From contig NZ_JADPJG010000015.1 of assembly GCF_023073335.1 (NCBI RefSeq), positions 194,020-258,019 on the forward strand: 64,000 nt of DNA, read 5' to 3'. Source of the DNA: Bradyrhizobium sp. 21. GTDB taxonomy: Bacteria; Pseudomonadota; Alphaproteobacteria; Rhizobiales; Xanthobacteraceae. The position numbers and the translations under genes were made by a program. The notes beneath the pieces are model-generated. The model saw nothing but the letters and a program-made list of their open reading frames with translations, did not search any database and had not been told where the DNA came from. Shown piece after piece: positions 37,500-45,782 of this stretch; positions within the stretch are counted from its first letter, which is position 1; every line of letters begins with the position of its first letter.

Positions 37500-38708
37500 T
37501 TACGCCTTGCCTCGCGTCTTCCGCTCCGTGAATGGCGACAGCACCACCGTTGCCAGCATGAAGATCACGGAGGCCCCGAACACCCAATGCGGTGCGCTCT
37601 GGTCCATGATCCAGCCGAACAGCAGCGGGCTGATGATGCCACCGAGATTGAAGCCGGTGGAGACGATGCCGAAGGCGCGGCCCGCTGCACCCGGAGGCGC
37701 CGCATTGCGCACCAGCATGTCGCGCGAGGGCGCGATCACGCCGGAGAGGAATCCCGCGGTCGCCATCGTGGCGGTCAAGGCCCAGCTCGGCAGCGTCACC
37801 AAAGCGATCAGCAGCACGATCGCCGCGTTTGCAGCAAAGCAGGCCGCGGCGACATAGCCGTGGCGCTCGGTGTGGTCGGCGAGGAAGCCGCCTGCGAGCA
37901 CGCCGGCGGCGCTGGCGCCAAGAAACGCGGTGAGTGCGACATTGGCGGCGGAGTAGGATGTGCCATAGCCGCTCATCAGCGCCACCACGCCGAAATTATT
38001 GATGCCGGCAACCGACAGGCTGAGCAGCATGAAGAGCGCGGTCAGCGTGATCAGCGCCGGCGTGATCACGGCCGGCTTCGGCAAATTTTCGTTGCCCGGC
38101 TTTGTCTTGTGGGCGCCGGCGTCGGGTATGCTCATGACGACCAGCAGAAACGCCACCGCAACGCCGATCGCGCCCGATGCGATCAGCGCACCCCTGCCGC
38201 CAGACACGGTGACGAGCGCAGCAACGATCGCTGGCGCCACCGCGCCACCAAAATAACCGGCAAAGGTATGGATCGAGAAGGCGCGGCCCATCCGCGCTTC
38301 GTCCATGTGCTCGGCGAGGATAGCGTAGTTGGCGGGATGGTAGACGCTGTTGGCGAGCCCGAGCAGCACGGCGCTGGCGATCAGCGAGGCGTAGCTCAGA
38401 TGCAGGCCGAGCAGGATCAGCGCGATGCCGCCGAGCGTGAGGCCGCCCAGCAAAATTTTTCGCGCGCCAAAATGGTCGACGAGATAGCCGGTCGGCGCCT
38501 GCGTCAGCCCCGATACCACGGCTGATACGGTGAGCGCGAAGCCGAGCTCGACATAGCCGACACCGAGCTGGCTTTTGAGGAACGGAAACAGCATCGGCAG
38601 GACCAGCAGATGGAAATGGCTGACCCAATGCCCGATCGAGATTCCCGTCAGCGTGCGCAGCGCGCTGTCCGCCTTGCCTTGCTGCGATGCGGCGAGAACG
38701 TCGACCAT
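37500..38708 (-). CDS. Major facilitator superfamily transporter (fosmidomycin-resistance-like)
   Basis: 402 residues, 12 membrane segments. 'ISIGHWVSHFHLLVLPMLFP' at the first helix and 'GYLVDHFGARKILLGGLTLG' after helix 2 are like the Fsr/DHA efflux branch. 'GLANSVYHPANYAILAEHMD' is the helix 4 motif. A central loop of about 30 residues (near 195-225) separates the halves. Convergent with the MFS gene at 35970; the two are not closely alike. Substrate unknown. Confidence 0.82.
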   Translation of the reverse strand: MVDVLAASQQGKADSALRTLTGISIGHWVSHFHLLVLPMLFPFLKSQLGVGYVELGFALTVSAVVSGLTQAPTGYLVDHFGARKILLGGLTLGGIALILLGLHLSYASLIASAVLLGLANSVYHPANYAILAEHMDEARMGRAFSIHTFAGYFGGAVAPAIVAALVTVSGGRGALIASGAIGVAVAFLLVVMSIPDAGAHKTKPGNENLPKPAVITPALITLTALFMLLSLSVAGINNFGVVALMSGYGTSYSAANVALTAFLGASAAGVLAGGFLADHTERHGYVAAACFAANAAIVLLIALVTLPSWALTATMATAGFLSGVIAPSRDMLVRNAAPPGAAGRAFGIVSTGFNLGGIISPLLFGWIMDQSAPHWVFGASVIFMLATVVLSPFTERKTRGKA

Positions 38709-38850
38709 TGCTGTTCCGTTTCACTCCCTGGTGGCGCGCAAACTATCGGAGAGCGGTTATTTGTCCATGAACGCAGGTGCATGGCAGGTAGCGCGGGCGG
38801 TTGAGGGGTATATCGCGCTAACACGCGCCCAAAAGACCCTCGCGCCAACC

Positions 38851-39012
38851 TCACAACGGCTCATCATCATCGCCCTGACGATCGCGCTTGGGCGTAGCGA
38901 TGTCGCCGTCGTCGTAATCGTCGTCGATCTCGCGTGGAGGCGGAGGCTGCTTGGCCTTGTCCCCAGCCGTCTTCGTTTTTGGCGGCTCGCTCGGCTTGCC
39001 GATCTTGGCCAT
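38851..39012 (-). CDS. Small, charged, proline-rich hypothetical protein
   Basis: 53 residues from the ATG at 39012. Composition is extreme: a Lys/Pro-rich N-terminal half ('MAKIGKPSEPPKTKTAGDKA') and an Asp-rich C-terminal half ('REIDDDYDDGDIAT', ending 'GDDDEPL'). It is probably intrinsically disordered, with no membrane segment or cysteine. The coding call rests on normal codon use and a compact start and stop; no strong ribosome binding site is seen. It sits alone between an MFS gene and the persulfide dioxygenase gene. Function unknown. Confidence 0.55.
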   Translation of the reverse strand: MAKIGKPSEPPKTKTAGDKAKQPPPPREIDDDYDDGDIATPKRDRQGDDDEPL

Positions 39013-39099
39013 GGCTGATCCCGGATGGTGATGCTGCACCCGATTCTACCGGGACATATGTGCGGTCCCTGACTTATCTCAAGGGTCTTCAACGAGGCG

Positions 39100-40137
39100 T
39101 CAGTGCACCACTGGCCCGCCGGCCTTCTTCCAGGCATCGATGCCGCCGGCGATGTGCGCGGTATTGGTGAGCCCGGTCGCCTTGGCGGCGGCCACCGCCA
39201 TCGCCGAGCGTTCGCCAAAGGCGCAGAAGAACACGACGCGACGGCCGGTGGCGGCCGCGACCTCGCGCAGCATGCCGCCGGGCTTGAGGCTCTCCTCGAC
39301 GGACGGATAGGGCGTATGCAGCGCGCCTTCGAGCATGCCGTGCTTCATCCGCTCGTTGGTCTCTCGCAAATCGACCAGCAGGATGTCGGGACGGCCGAGG
39401 GAGCGGATCGCCTCGATGGCGTTGAGCGCGCGGCCCTCTTTCTCCAGCTCCTCCTGATGCAGGCCGACATGCATGTTGGCGGGCACTGCGACATCCATCA
39501 TCTTCGGATTGGGCAGCTTCAGGTTCGCCATGAGCTCGATATAGTCGTCGACCGAGCGCACCTGGAGCCGCGGATTGTAGCGCTTCTCCTCGCCGATGGT
39601 GGAGACGGTATCGCCCTTGTAGTCATGCGCCGGGAACACCATCGTCTCGTCCGGCAGCTTGAGCAGGCGGTTGAAGATCGATTCGTACTGCGCGCGCGAC
39701 GAGCCGTTCTGGAAATCGGTGCGGCCGGTGCCGCGGATCAGCAGCGTGTCGCCGGTGAAGACGCGGTCGCCCATCAGATAGGAATAGGAATCGTCGGTGT
39801 GGCCGGGCGTGTACATCACGTCGAGCGACAGGCCCTCGATCGTCACCTTGTCGCCGTCGGCGACTCGCATCGCCACCACGTCGGCCTTGGTCTGGTCGCC
39901 CATCACGGTCATGCAATGGGTGCGGTCGCGCAGCTCGCCGAGGCCGGTGACGTGGTCGGCGTGCAGATGGGTGTCGACCGCCTTGACCAGCTTGAGGTCG
40001 AGCTCGCGCAGCAGCTGGCAATAGCGGTCGACCTTCTCCAGCACGGGATCGAGGATCAGCGCCTCGCCGCCGGGGCGGCTCGCCAGCAGGTAGCTGTAGG
40101 TGCCTGAAACGCTGTCGAAGAGCTGTCGAAAGATCAT
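39100..40137 (-). CDS. Persulfide dioxygenase-like metallo-beta-lactamase/rhodanese fusion
   Basis: 345 residues. Residues 1-225 are a metallo-beta-lactamase fold of the ETHE1/persulfide dioxygenase group: 'DTHLHADHVTGLGELR' gives H57, H59, D61 and H62; 'TPGHTDDSYSYLMGDRVFTG' gives H113 and D130; H171 is in 'VFPAHDYKG'. Residues about 235-345 are a rhodanese domain with active-site C305 in 'FFCAFGERS'. ETHE1 enzymes oxidise glutathione persulfide to sulfite and glutathione, and rhodanese moves sulfane sulfur. The fusion channels both steps. It is 349 bp downstream of soxB on the same strand, behind an AT-rich region that may hold its own promoter. Confidence 0.87.
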   Translation of the reverse strand: MIFRQLFDSVSGTYSYLLASRPGGEALILDPVLEKVDRYCQLLRELDLKLVKAVDTHLHADHVTGLGELRDRTHCMTVMGDQTKADVVAMRVADGDKVTIEGLSLDVMYTPGHTDDSYSYLMGDRVFTGDTLLIRGTGRTDFQNGSSRAQYESIFNRLLKLPDETMVFPAHDYKGDTVSTIGEEKRYNPRLQVRSVDDYIELMANLKLPNPKMMDVAVPANMHVGLHQEELEKEGRALNAIEAIRSLGRPDILLVDLRETNERMKHGMLEGALHTPYPSVEESLKPGGMLREVAAATGRRVVFFCAFGERSAMAVAAAKATGLTNTAHIAGGIDAWKKAGGPVVH

Positions 40138-40318
40138 GGCAAGACCCGGCGTGGAACTGATTTCGAGGATTCTACTACAGCCGGGACTATAAAGAGAAGT
40201 AATCTACTGCCAAGATAAGAAAATTTAGAAGATTTTTATTGCCCGTGATCAGGCTGCGTGGAGACCGGATCCGGCGCACGGGTTTGTCGGCGACGCTGAG
40301 CCGGTGCCCAATCACGGC
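40138..40318 (-). promoter_or_regulatory. AT-rich intergenic region upstream of persulfide dioxygenase gene, probable promoter
   Basis: Bases about 40185-40245 are far richer in A and T than the surroundings (runs such as AAGATAAGAAAATTTAG). The region lies directly in front of the minus-strand dioxygenase gene and separates it from soxB. No known operator is recognised. Confidence 0.4.
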
Positions 40319-40439
40319 TGTCATTCCCCGCGAAGGCGGGGAATCCAGTACGCTGCGGCTTCTCCGCATCCTCTCGATGTCTCTGGAATACTGGATCGCC
40401 CGCTCCAGTGCGCAATTGCGCACAAGGCGTGCGATGACA
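40319..40439. repeat. Palindromic repeat, family B, copy 1
   Basis: Left TGTCATTCCCCGCGAAGGCG, with GGGGAATCCAGTA, and right GAATACTGGATCGCCCG ending in GATGACA. It lies between the soxB stop and the dioxygenase promoter. A cleaner copy is at 54596. Confidence 0.7.
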
Positions 40440-40486
40440 CCGAGTGTGTTGCGGCGCTGTGCCACGAAAGGGCTTGCGGCCGTGCC

Positions 40487-42232
40487 CTATCCCGCAATGC
40501 CTGGATTGCCCTCGACGCCTTTCAGCGTGACGCCGGAGCCGAGCCGCTCCTGAAGCATCCGGCCCGAGCGCAGGTATTTGGCGACGACATCCCACACCGG
40601 CGCGCCGTGCTGGCCGTTGACCGAGGCCCAGCCCGCGACCTTGTAGCGTTGGTTGGCGCTGAGCGCCTTGCCGCCATTGAGCTTCACTTCGGAGATGCGG
40701 TTGCCGATCGCAGCCGTCGGCGTGCAGGTGTAGCTGAGCCCGCCGGCGCGCACCATGTCGCCGCCCTGCTGGTAATAGGGATCGGCGTTGAAGAGATTGT
40801 CGCAGACGTCTTCCAGCACGTCCTTGATCTCGACGCCCGTCATCTCCTGCACATAGGTCTCGGGATAGGTGATGGCGGTTTCCGCGAGCAGATCCTCCAT
40901 CGTCAGCGCCTGACCGGGCAGCGCGGAGACGCCCCAGCGGAAGCCCGGCGACAGCGCGATCTCGGCGTCGAGCTCGGTGCGCAGCGCGGTGCAGATCAGC
41001 TCGTCGACCGGGCCGGCGAAATTGTCGCGGCGATACAGCAGGCGATCGGGCGTTGCGATCTTCTCCGACCAGTCGGTCACGAAGGGCGCCCGCAACCGGC
41101 CGATCAGTTCGGCCATCGCGGGATCGGGCTTCAACAGCTCGGAATAAACAGGCAGCAGATGATATTTGACGTCGCTGACCTTGCCTCTGTCGAGCGCGAG
41201 GTCGAGCACGGCCAGAAATTTTCCGTTGGAGCCGGCATTGGTGACGAGCGTCGTACCACTGGCGTTCTTCACCGGGATTGGCTGCGGGATCGCGTCATGG
41301 GTATGGCCGCCGAGGATAACGTCGATCCCGGTGACGCGGCTTGCGAGCTTGAGATCGACGTCCATGCCGTTGTGCGACAGCAGGATGACCGCGTCGACCT
41401 TGTCGGTGCCGCGCAAGGCATCGACATGCTTCTGGAGCTCTTCTTCGCGGATGCCGAAGGTCCAGTCCGGCGTGAACCGTTTGGGGTGCGCGATCGGCAC
41501 GTAAGGGAAGGCCTGGCCGACGATCGCGACGCGATGACCGCCGAGCTCCTTGATGACAGAGGGCTTGAACACGCGCCCCGTGGCCTTGTCGAAGGCGCGG
41601 GCGTCGTTGAATGCGGCTTCCTCGGTGAGAAAAACATTCTGCGCCAGAAACTCGCCCTTGAAGCGCTCGAGATTGTCGCGCAGCGCCGCCTCGCCATAGG
41701 TGAATTCCCAATGCCCGGTCATCGCCTCGATACCGAGCAAATTGGCGACCTCGACCATGTCGCGGCCCTGCATGATGTTGGCGAGCCCCGTGCCTTGCCA
41801 GAGATCGCCGCCGTCAACGAGCACGGAGTATTTTTCGCCGACATCGCCGCGCAAGCGGTCGACCAGCGTCTTCAGATGGGCGAAGCCGCCGAGCTTGCCG
41901 AAGCGGCCCGCGGACTTCTCGAACTCGAAGCAGCTGAAGGCATAGGCATCGGCGCTGTCGGGCCGGATGCCGAACCGTTCGAGGAAGGCGCGGCCGACCA
42001 GATGCGGCGGCCGTCCCGCCATCTCGCTGATGCCGATATTGACGCTTGGCTCGCGGAAATAGACCGGATTGAGCTGCGCATGCGTATCGGTGGTGTGCAG
42101 GATGCGCGCATTGCCGAACCGTTCGAGATCGTAAATGCTCGCTGCTTCAGCGCCGTGCGCAAGCCGCGGCAGGCTGAGCGTGGTGGCGACTGCGGCTGTG
42201 CTCTTCAGGAAATCGCGGCGGCGGATCGCCAT
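40487..42232 (-). CDS. soxB: SoxB, thiosulfohydrolase of the Sox sulfur-oxidation system
   Basis: 581 residues. The ATG at 42232 (GGAG nine bases upstream) gives a Tat signal, 'IRRRDFLKSTAAVATTLSLP'. The metallophosphatase core shows the SoxB dimanganese motifs: 'ILHTTDTHAQLNP', 'VLVDGGDLWQGTG', 'MTGHWEFTYGE', 'ILLSHNGMDVDLK' and 'VILGGHTHDAIPQP'. SoxB hydrolyses the terminal sulfonate from SoxY-bound thiosulfate to release sulfate in the periplasm. It follows the soxK-like gene by 51 bp in the soxXYZA-K-B order. Confidence 0.95.
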   Translation of the reverse strand: MAIRRRDFLKSTAAVATTLSLPRLAHGAEAASIYDLERFGNARILHTTDTHAQLNPVYFREPSVNIGISEMAGRPPHLVGRAFLERFGIRPDSADAYAFSCFEFEKSAGRFGKLGGFAHLKTLVDRLRGDVGEKYSVLVDGGDLWQGTGLANIMQGRDMVEVANLLGIEAMTGHWEFTYGEAALRDNLERFKGEFLAQNVFLTEEAAFNDARAFDKATGRVFKPSVIKELGGHRVAIVGQAFPYVPIAHPKRFTPDWTFGIREEELQKHVDALRGTDKVDAVILLSHNGMDVDLKLASRVTGIDVILGGHTHDAIPQPIPVKNASGTTLVTNAGSNGKFLAVLDLALDRGKVSDVKYHLLPVYSELLKPDPAMAELIGRLRAPFVTDWSEKIATPDRLLYRRDNFAGPVDELICTALRTELDAEIALSPGFRWGVSALPGQALTMEDLLAETAITYPETYVQEMTGVEIKDVLEDVCDNLFNADPYYQQGGDMVRAGGLSYTCTPTAAIGNRISEVKLNGGKALSANQRYKVAGWASVNGQHGAPVWDVVAKYLRSGRMLQERLGSGVTLKGVEGNPGIAG

Positions 42233-42283
42233 CTCGAATTCTCCGCCCCTCAATGATCGCTCGACTGTTTCAACATGATCAGT

Positions 42284-42601
42284 CTAGCGGATTTCCATGG
42301 CCTTCCACGCCTCTTTTTCAGACGTAGCTTGAACGATCGACGCCTTCGCCAGCGCCTCTGCTTCCTTCGAAGCGGCGGTCGCGCGGTCGAAATCGCCGCC
42401 ATCGGCCGCTTTCTTTGCCGCCGCCAGCGCCGATACGGTCACGGTCCATTGGTTGCGCATACCGGCTGCCTCCTTCGATGCGGCTTCGGCGGCGGAATAG
42501 GCCGCCTTGAATTCTGCTTCATTGGCCGCGCGCGCCGCCGGCGCGAGGCCCAAGGTGAGCAGCAAGGCAAGCAGCATGGCGAGAGGAAGTGATTGCTTCA
42601 T
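42284..42601 (-). CDS. soxK: SoxK-like (SoxAX-binding) small periplasmic protein
   Basis: 105 residues with a Sec signal peptide (MKQSLPLAMLLALLLTLGLA, cut after ARA). The mature 80 residues are helical and rich in Ala, Glu and Lys ('FKAAYSAAEAASKEAAGMRN', 'AAKKAADGGDFDRATAASKE'), without cysteines. Position between soxA and soxB and size match SoxK/SAXB, which binds and stimulates SoxAX in some bacteria. The identification rests mainly on context and general character. The start overlaps the soxA stop (ATGA), so the two are coupled. Confidence 0.65.
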   Translation of the reverse strand: MKQSLPLAMLLALLLTLGLAPAARAANEAEFKAAYSAAEAASKEAAGMRNQWTVTVSALAAAKKAADGGDFDRATAASKEAEALAKASIVQATSEKEAWKAMEIR

Positions 42602-43461
42602 GGCCGCGCTCCCGGTCCAGAAATCGGCAGGCCGTTGGCGACGTAAGAGACGAAATATTCGACGTCGCGATACTCATCCGCCTGCGGCTCCAGCGGAACC
42701 GCGCGGGTCTGGCTGTTGCAGGTGACGAAGCGGCGGCTGATCGTGCCCATGCCGCTCCATTCGGAGCGGTAGATCGGCATCGCGTTCAAGATGCCGAGCG
42801 CCGGTGCCAAAATCTCGGCGCGGATGCGCTCGCCCGGGCTCTGCACGTGGCAGCTCGCGCAGGAGAAATTCAGCTGGCCGCGCCGCGTGTAGAAATAGCG
42901 CTTGCCGTTCTCGTACGCTGCGAGCGCGCGCGGATCGTCGGGAATCCTGATGTCCATCGGCTTGCCGCGCGAGGTGAAGGCCATGTAGGCGGTCAGCGAA
43001 GCCATCTCGTCCTTGACGTAGGAATAGGGCGCTTCGCCATTGGCCTCGCGGCAGCGGTTGAGCGCGAGCTCCAGCGTGACGACCTTGCCTTCCTTCTCGT
43101 CGAAATAAGGATAGGTCTGGCGGATGCCGATGCCGCCGTTCGGGAAGCAATCGGCATAGCTCTTGCCGTTCTTGAACGGGGTCGCGAACATCTCCTTGCC
43201 GGCGTCGAGCGCGAACTCGTAAGGCGGGAACTCCTCCTTCTCCTGCCACTGCCGCTTCATGTCCTCGTTCATCGAATAAGGACCGTTGACGAAATCCTCG
43301 TGCTTCACGGCCGGGAATTTCTGGAAGAAGAAATTCTGGAATGCTTTCGCATCGGCGGCGGGATCGACCTTGTCGGCCGCCACCACGCGCGGAGAGGTGA
43401 GGGCGAACGCAATGAGCGCGGCGCTCAACGAGCCAAGCAGGAGGGCGGACCGGGCCTTCAT
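42598..43461 (-). CDS. soxA: SoxA, catalytic cytochrome c subunit of SoxAX
   Basis: 287 residues with a Sec signal peptide (MKARSALLLGSLSAALIAFA, cut near VVA). One heme-binding motif CASCH is visible ('NFSCASCHVQSPGERIRAEI') around residue 200. An additional cysteine in 'RRFVTCNSQTRAVPLEPQAD' is the likely active-site or ligand cysteine. This is therefore a mono-heme SoxA; the N-terminal heme site of diheme forms is absent, leaving only cysteines ('DCFPNGGIG', 'NRCREANGE'). SoxAX links thiosulfate to the SoxY cysteine. Start overlaps the soxZ stop by one base. Confidence 0.93.
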   Translation of the reverse strand: MKARSALLLGSLSAALIAFALTSPRVVAADKVDPAADAKAFQNFFFQKFPAVKHEDFVNGPYSMNEDMKRQWQEKEEFPPYEFALDAGKEMFATPFKNGKSYADCFPNGGIGIRQTYPYFDEKEGKVVTLELALNRCREANGEAPYSYVKDEMASLTAYMAFTSRGKPMDIRIPDDPRALAAYENGKRYFYTRRGQLNFSCASCHVQSPGERIRAEILAPALGILNAMPIYRSEWSGMGTISRRFVTCNSQTRAVPLEPQADEYRDVEYFVSYVANGLPISGPGARP

Positions 43462-43772
43462 CACGAAATTTTCGCGGTGGTCGTGTCCGATCCACCCTTG
43501 TTGTCGGTCCAGGAGATCTTGAGATCGTCGCCCTTCTTGGCGCCCTTGAAGCTGAACTTGACATAGGGGTCCTTGGAGACCGCGGTGCCCCAATTGGCGA
43601 CAAAGACGTCCTTGCCGTTACATTCGAACTTCAGTTCCTGGATGTAGTGCGCGGGGATCAACTCGCCCTTGGCATCCTTGACCAGGCCGGTATCCATGGG
43701 GTGCTGAATGAGCGTCTGCACCTCGGTGATGTCGCCGTTGGATGTTGCGCGTACGCGAATGGTGGATGCCAT
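43461..43772 (-). CDS. soxZ: SoxZ, sulfur carrier partner of SoxY
   Basis: 103 residues, normal length. 'IRVRATSNGDITEVQTLIQH' then 'PAHYIQELKFECNGKDVFVA' and 'KDPYVKFSFKGAKKGDDLKI' follow the SoxZ family throughout. It has no signal peptide and is exported with SoxY through the Tat signal of the latter. SoxYZ is the periplasmic carrier of sulfur intermediates. It lies 17 bp after soxY. Confidence 0.95.
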   Translation of the reverse strand: MASTIRVRATSNGDITEVQTLIQHPMDTGLVKDAKGELIPAHYIQELKFECNGKDVFVANWGTAVSKDPYVKFSFKGAKKGDDLKISWTDNKGGSDTTTAKIS

Positions 43773-43789
43773 CTGTCTCTCCCTCGCCG

Positions 43790-44281
43790 TTAGCCGCCGC
43801 AGCCGCCGACGGTGACCTTTACTTCCTTGGTCGCGCTGTAGAGCTTGCCGTCGGCCTCAATGATCGCGACCACGTTGCTGGTCTTGGCCATCTTCAGCCG
43901 GTTGGCGACACCAGGGATGGTGCCGTCGGGAATCTTGTAGGACGCGGCCAGCGCGCTCGGGTTCTCGGCCACGAGGAGCGAGATCGAGGTGACCTTGTCG
44001 AGCGTCGTCGTCACCGAGATCGGCACCACGCCGCCATTCTCGGCAATCTCGGGCGCGTCGAGCTTGACCTTGTCGGAGGGCTCGGCGGTCTTGCCGTAGA
44101 GCGCCTTGATCGCGTCCGCCTCGCCCTTCTGCTTGAACGCCTCGTCCGGATATTTATCGTTGGCCGCGGCGAGCGCGGGAGCCGCGCCGAACGGTAGGTT
44201 GCCGAGGCCGAGCAGCGCGACCGAGGCCGCGCCCAGAAGGATCAGGCGCCGCGTCGCGCGTGGGCCGGTGCGTGTCGTCAT
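43790..44281 (-). CDS. soxY: SoxY, sulfur-carrier protein
   Basis: 163 residues from the ATG at 44281. 'ATRRLILLGAASVALLGLG' is a twin-arginine type signal. The C-terminus 'VTVGGCGG' is the diagnostic swinging arm, whose cysteine covalently carries thiosulfate-derived sulfur. Internal 'VVPISVTTTLDKVTSISLLV' fits the immunoglobulin-like fold of the family. An upstream in-frame start at 44341 would overlap the soxX gene and spoil the signal sequence. Confidence 0.95.
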   Translation of the reverse strand: MTTRTGPRATRRLILLGAASVALLGLGNLPFGAAPALAAANDKYPDEAFKQKGEADAIKALYGKTAEPSDKVKLDAPEIAENGGVVPISVTTTLDKVTSISLLVAENPSALAASYKIPDGTIPGVANRLKMAKTSNVVAIIEADGKLYSATKEVKVTVGGCGG

Positions 44282-44318
44282 CTCAAATCTCCTGCACAGT
44301 CGCTTGGCGTGCCTGAAG

Positions 44319-44672
44319 TCACAGGGTTTGCAGGAAATCAACGATCGCGCTGATCTCCTGTTCGGTCAAAATCCTGTTCCGGCCGAACGGCGGCATCATG
44401 GTCTGCGGATTACGCTTGGTCTCGTCGAAGATGATCGCGACCAGCTCGTTGCGATCGGGGTATTTTGACTTGAGGTCCTTCAGTTCCGGCCCGATCGTTC
44501 CAGGCAGGTCGCCGCCCTTGATGACGTGGCAGGTCAGGCAATTGCCCTTGCCGCGGTCGAAAGCGAGCTTCTGGCCCTCGGCCGCGGCGGACTGCGCCCG
44601 CGCCGGGCTGGCGAGGCCGGCGGCAATGGCCAGCAGGAGCAACAGGACGGGCGTTCGGGAAAAAACGGTCAA
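44319..44672 (-). CDS. soxX: SoxX, cytochrome c subunit of SoxAX
   Basis: 117 residues from a TTG at 44672, which gives a normal signal peptide ('MTVFSRTPVLLLLLAIAAGL', cut after ARA). No ATG is in frame; a TTG at 44735 would add 21 odd residues. Heme motif CLTCH is in 'KGNCLTCHVIKGGDLPGTIG' and the axial methionine is in 'PQTMMPPFGRN'. SoxX takes electrons from the SoxA reaction. First gene of the sox operon. Confidence 0.9.
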   Translation of the reverse strand: MTVFSRTPVLLLLLAIAAGLASPARAQSAAAEGQKLAFDRGKGNCLTCHVIKGGDLPGTIGPELKDLKSKYPDRNELVAIIFDETKRNPQTMMPPFGRNRILTEQEISAIVDFLQTL

Positions 44673-44931
44673 GGCATCATTCCGAGCATTATGTCGATGG
44701 TCTCGATCGCGAAATAGATGCGTTCCAAAGCACAAAGGGCATCGCCTGACAATCGAGACTATGCAGACGACAAAATGGCGTTAATATCTTCCGCATTGCA
44801 ACTAAAGAGATTATCTGTTCAGCCGATTTTGCCCCAAGCGTAAGGGGCAGTGGCGCGGGCCGGCTGTTTCCGGGGCGTTTGGGCGCTCATCCCGTTTTCA
44901 TCGCGTTCTCGTTTTTTTAAGGGGACCTCAC
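44673..44931. promoter_or_regulatory. Intergenic region between sox operon and DUF938 gene
   Basis: 259 bp between divergent genes, somewhat AT-richer than its surroundings around 44750-44820. It must hold the promoters of both the sox operon and the methyltransferase gene. No conserved operator or ORF is recognised. Confidence 0.4.
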
Positions 44932-45603
44932 TTGGCTGAATATGTCGTCGAATTCGGCAGGGATGGCGGACGGGTCGAGTCGGATGGGCGGCTCGACGCG
45001 CCGGCATTTCATCGCAATCACGAACCGCTCTGGGCGGCGCTGGAAAAGCATCTCGCAGGCCTGACCGGCAACGTGGTCGAGGTCGGCAGCGGAACCGGGC
45101 AGCATGTGGTCCATTTCGCCCGCCATTCGCCCGACCTGGTCTGGTGGCCCAGCGACCTCAACCAGCGCCACCTCAAGAGCATCGAGGCCTGGCGCGTTCA
45201 TGCCGGCCTGCAAAACATTCGCAGTCCGCTTCGCATCGATCTCACGGATCCCGACTGGTGTCCGGAGATGAAAAGCGGGCAGGCGCCGACAAGTCTGGCT
45301 GCATTGTTCTGTGCCAATGTCATCCACATTGCGCCGTGGGCCGTGGCCGAGGGCTTGTTTGCCGGGGCCGGCCGCTATTTGCGCGCTGACGGCAAGCTGG
45401 TTCTCTACGGGCCGTTCAAGCGCGACGGCAAGCACACTGCGCTGAGCAATGCCGTGTTCGACACATCGCTGCGTCAGGGCAATCCCGACTGGGGCGTCCG
45501 CGACATCGGCGATGTCGAGAGCCTCGCCCGCGGCGTAGGCCTTCGCCTCGTCGATACGATCGACATGCCTGCGAATAATCTGACGCTGGTGTTTTCGCGC
45601 TAA
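44932..45603 (+). CDS. DUF938 family class I SAM-dependent methyltransferase
   Basis: 223 residues from a TTG with AAGGGGA six bases upstream; no ATG is available in frame before the SAM motif. 'GNVVEVGSGTGQHVVHFARH' (about 46-65) is the glycine-rich SAM-binding loop; 'DLVWWPSDLNQRHLKSIEAW' and 'ALFCANVIHIAPW' are typical of DUF938 proteins. Members of the family are cytoplasmic and their substrate is unknown. It is divergent from the sox operon; a link to sulfur metabolism is only positional. Confidence 0.8.
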   Translation: MAEYVVEFGRDGGRVESDGRLDAPAFHRNHEPLWAALEKHLAGLTGNVVEVGSGTGQHVVHFARHSPDLVWWPSDLNQRHLKSIEAWRVHAGLQNIRSPLRIDLTDPDWCPEMKSGQAPTSLAALFCANVIHIAPWAVAEGLFAGAGRYLRADGKLVLYGPFKRDGKHTALSNAVFDTSLRQGNPDWGVRDIGDVESLARGVGLRLVDTIDMPANNLTLVFSR

Positions 45604-45616
45604 GCCGCGAAGGCGG

Positions 45617-45746
45617 TGCACTCCCTCTCCCGCTTGCGGGAGAGGGTTGGGGAGAGGGTGTCTCCGCAACGGGATAGTCCCCAAGAGGAGAGAACCCTCA
45701 CCCGGCGCTTCGCGCCGACCTCTCCCGCAAGCGGGAGAGGTGCACC
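45617..45746. repeat. Long palindromic repeat, family C, copy 1
   Basis: Left arm CTCCCTCTCCCGCTTGCGGG with AGAGGGTTGGGGAGAGGGTG and a mirrored right arm CTCTCCCGCAAGCGGGAGAG. It starts 14 bp after the methyltransferase stop and ends before the convergent peptidase stop at 45783. Confidence 0.82.
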
Positions 45747-45782
45747 GCCTGCTGGGCGCGCATTGGTCAAATCAAGCGGCCG

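Noticed and set aside
40185..40245. Possible BigR/SqrR-type sulfide-responsive operator in the AT-rich region before the persulfide dioxygenase gene
   Set aside because: The AT-rich bases do not form a convincing palindrome like known operators, and no regulator gene is nearby.
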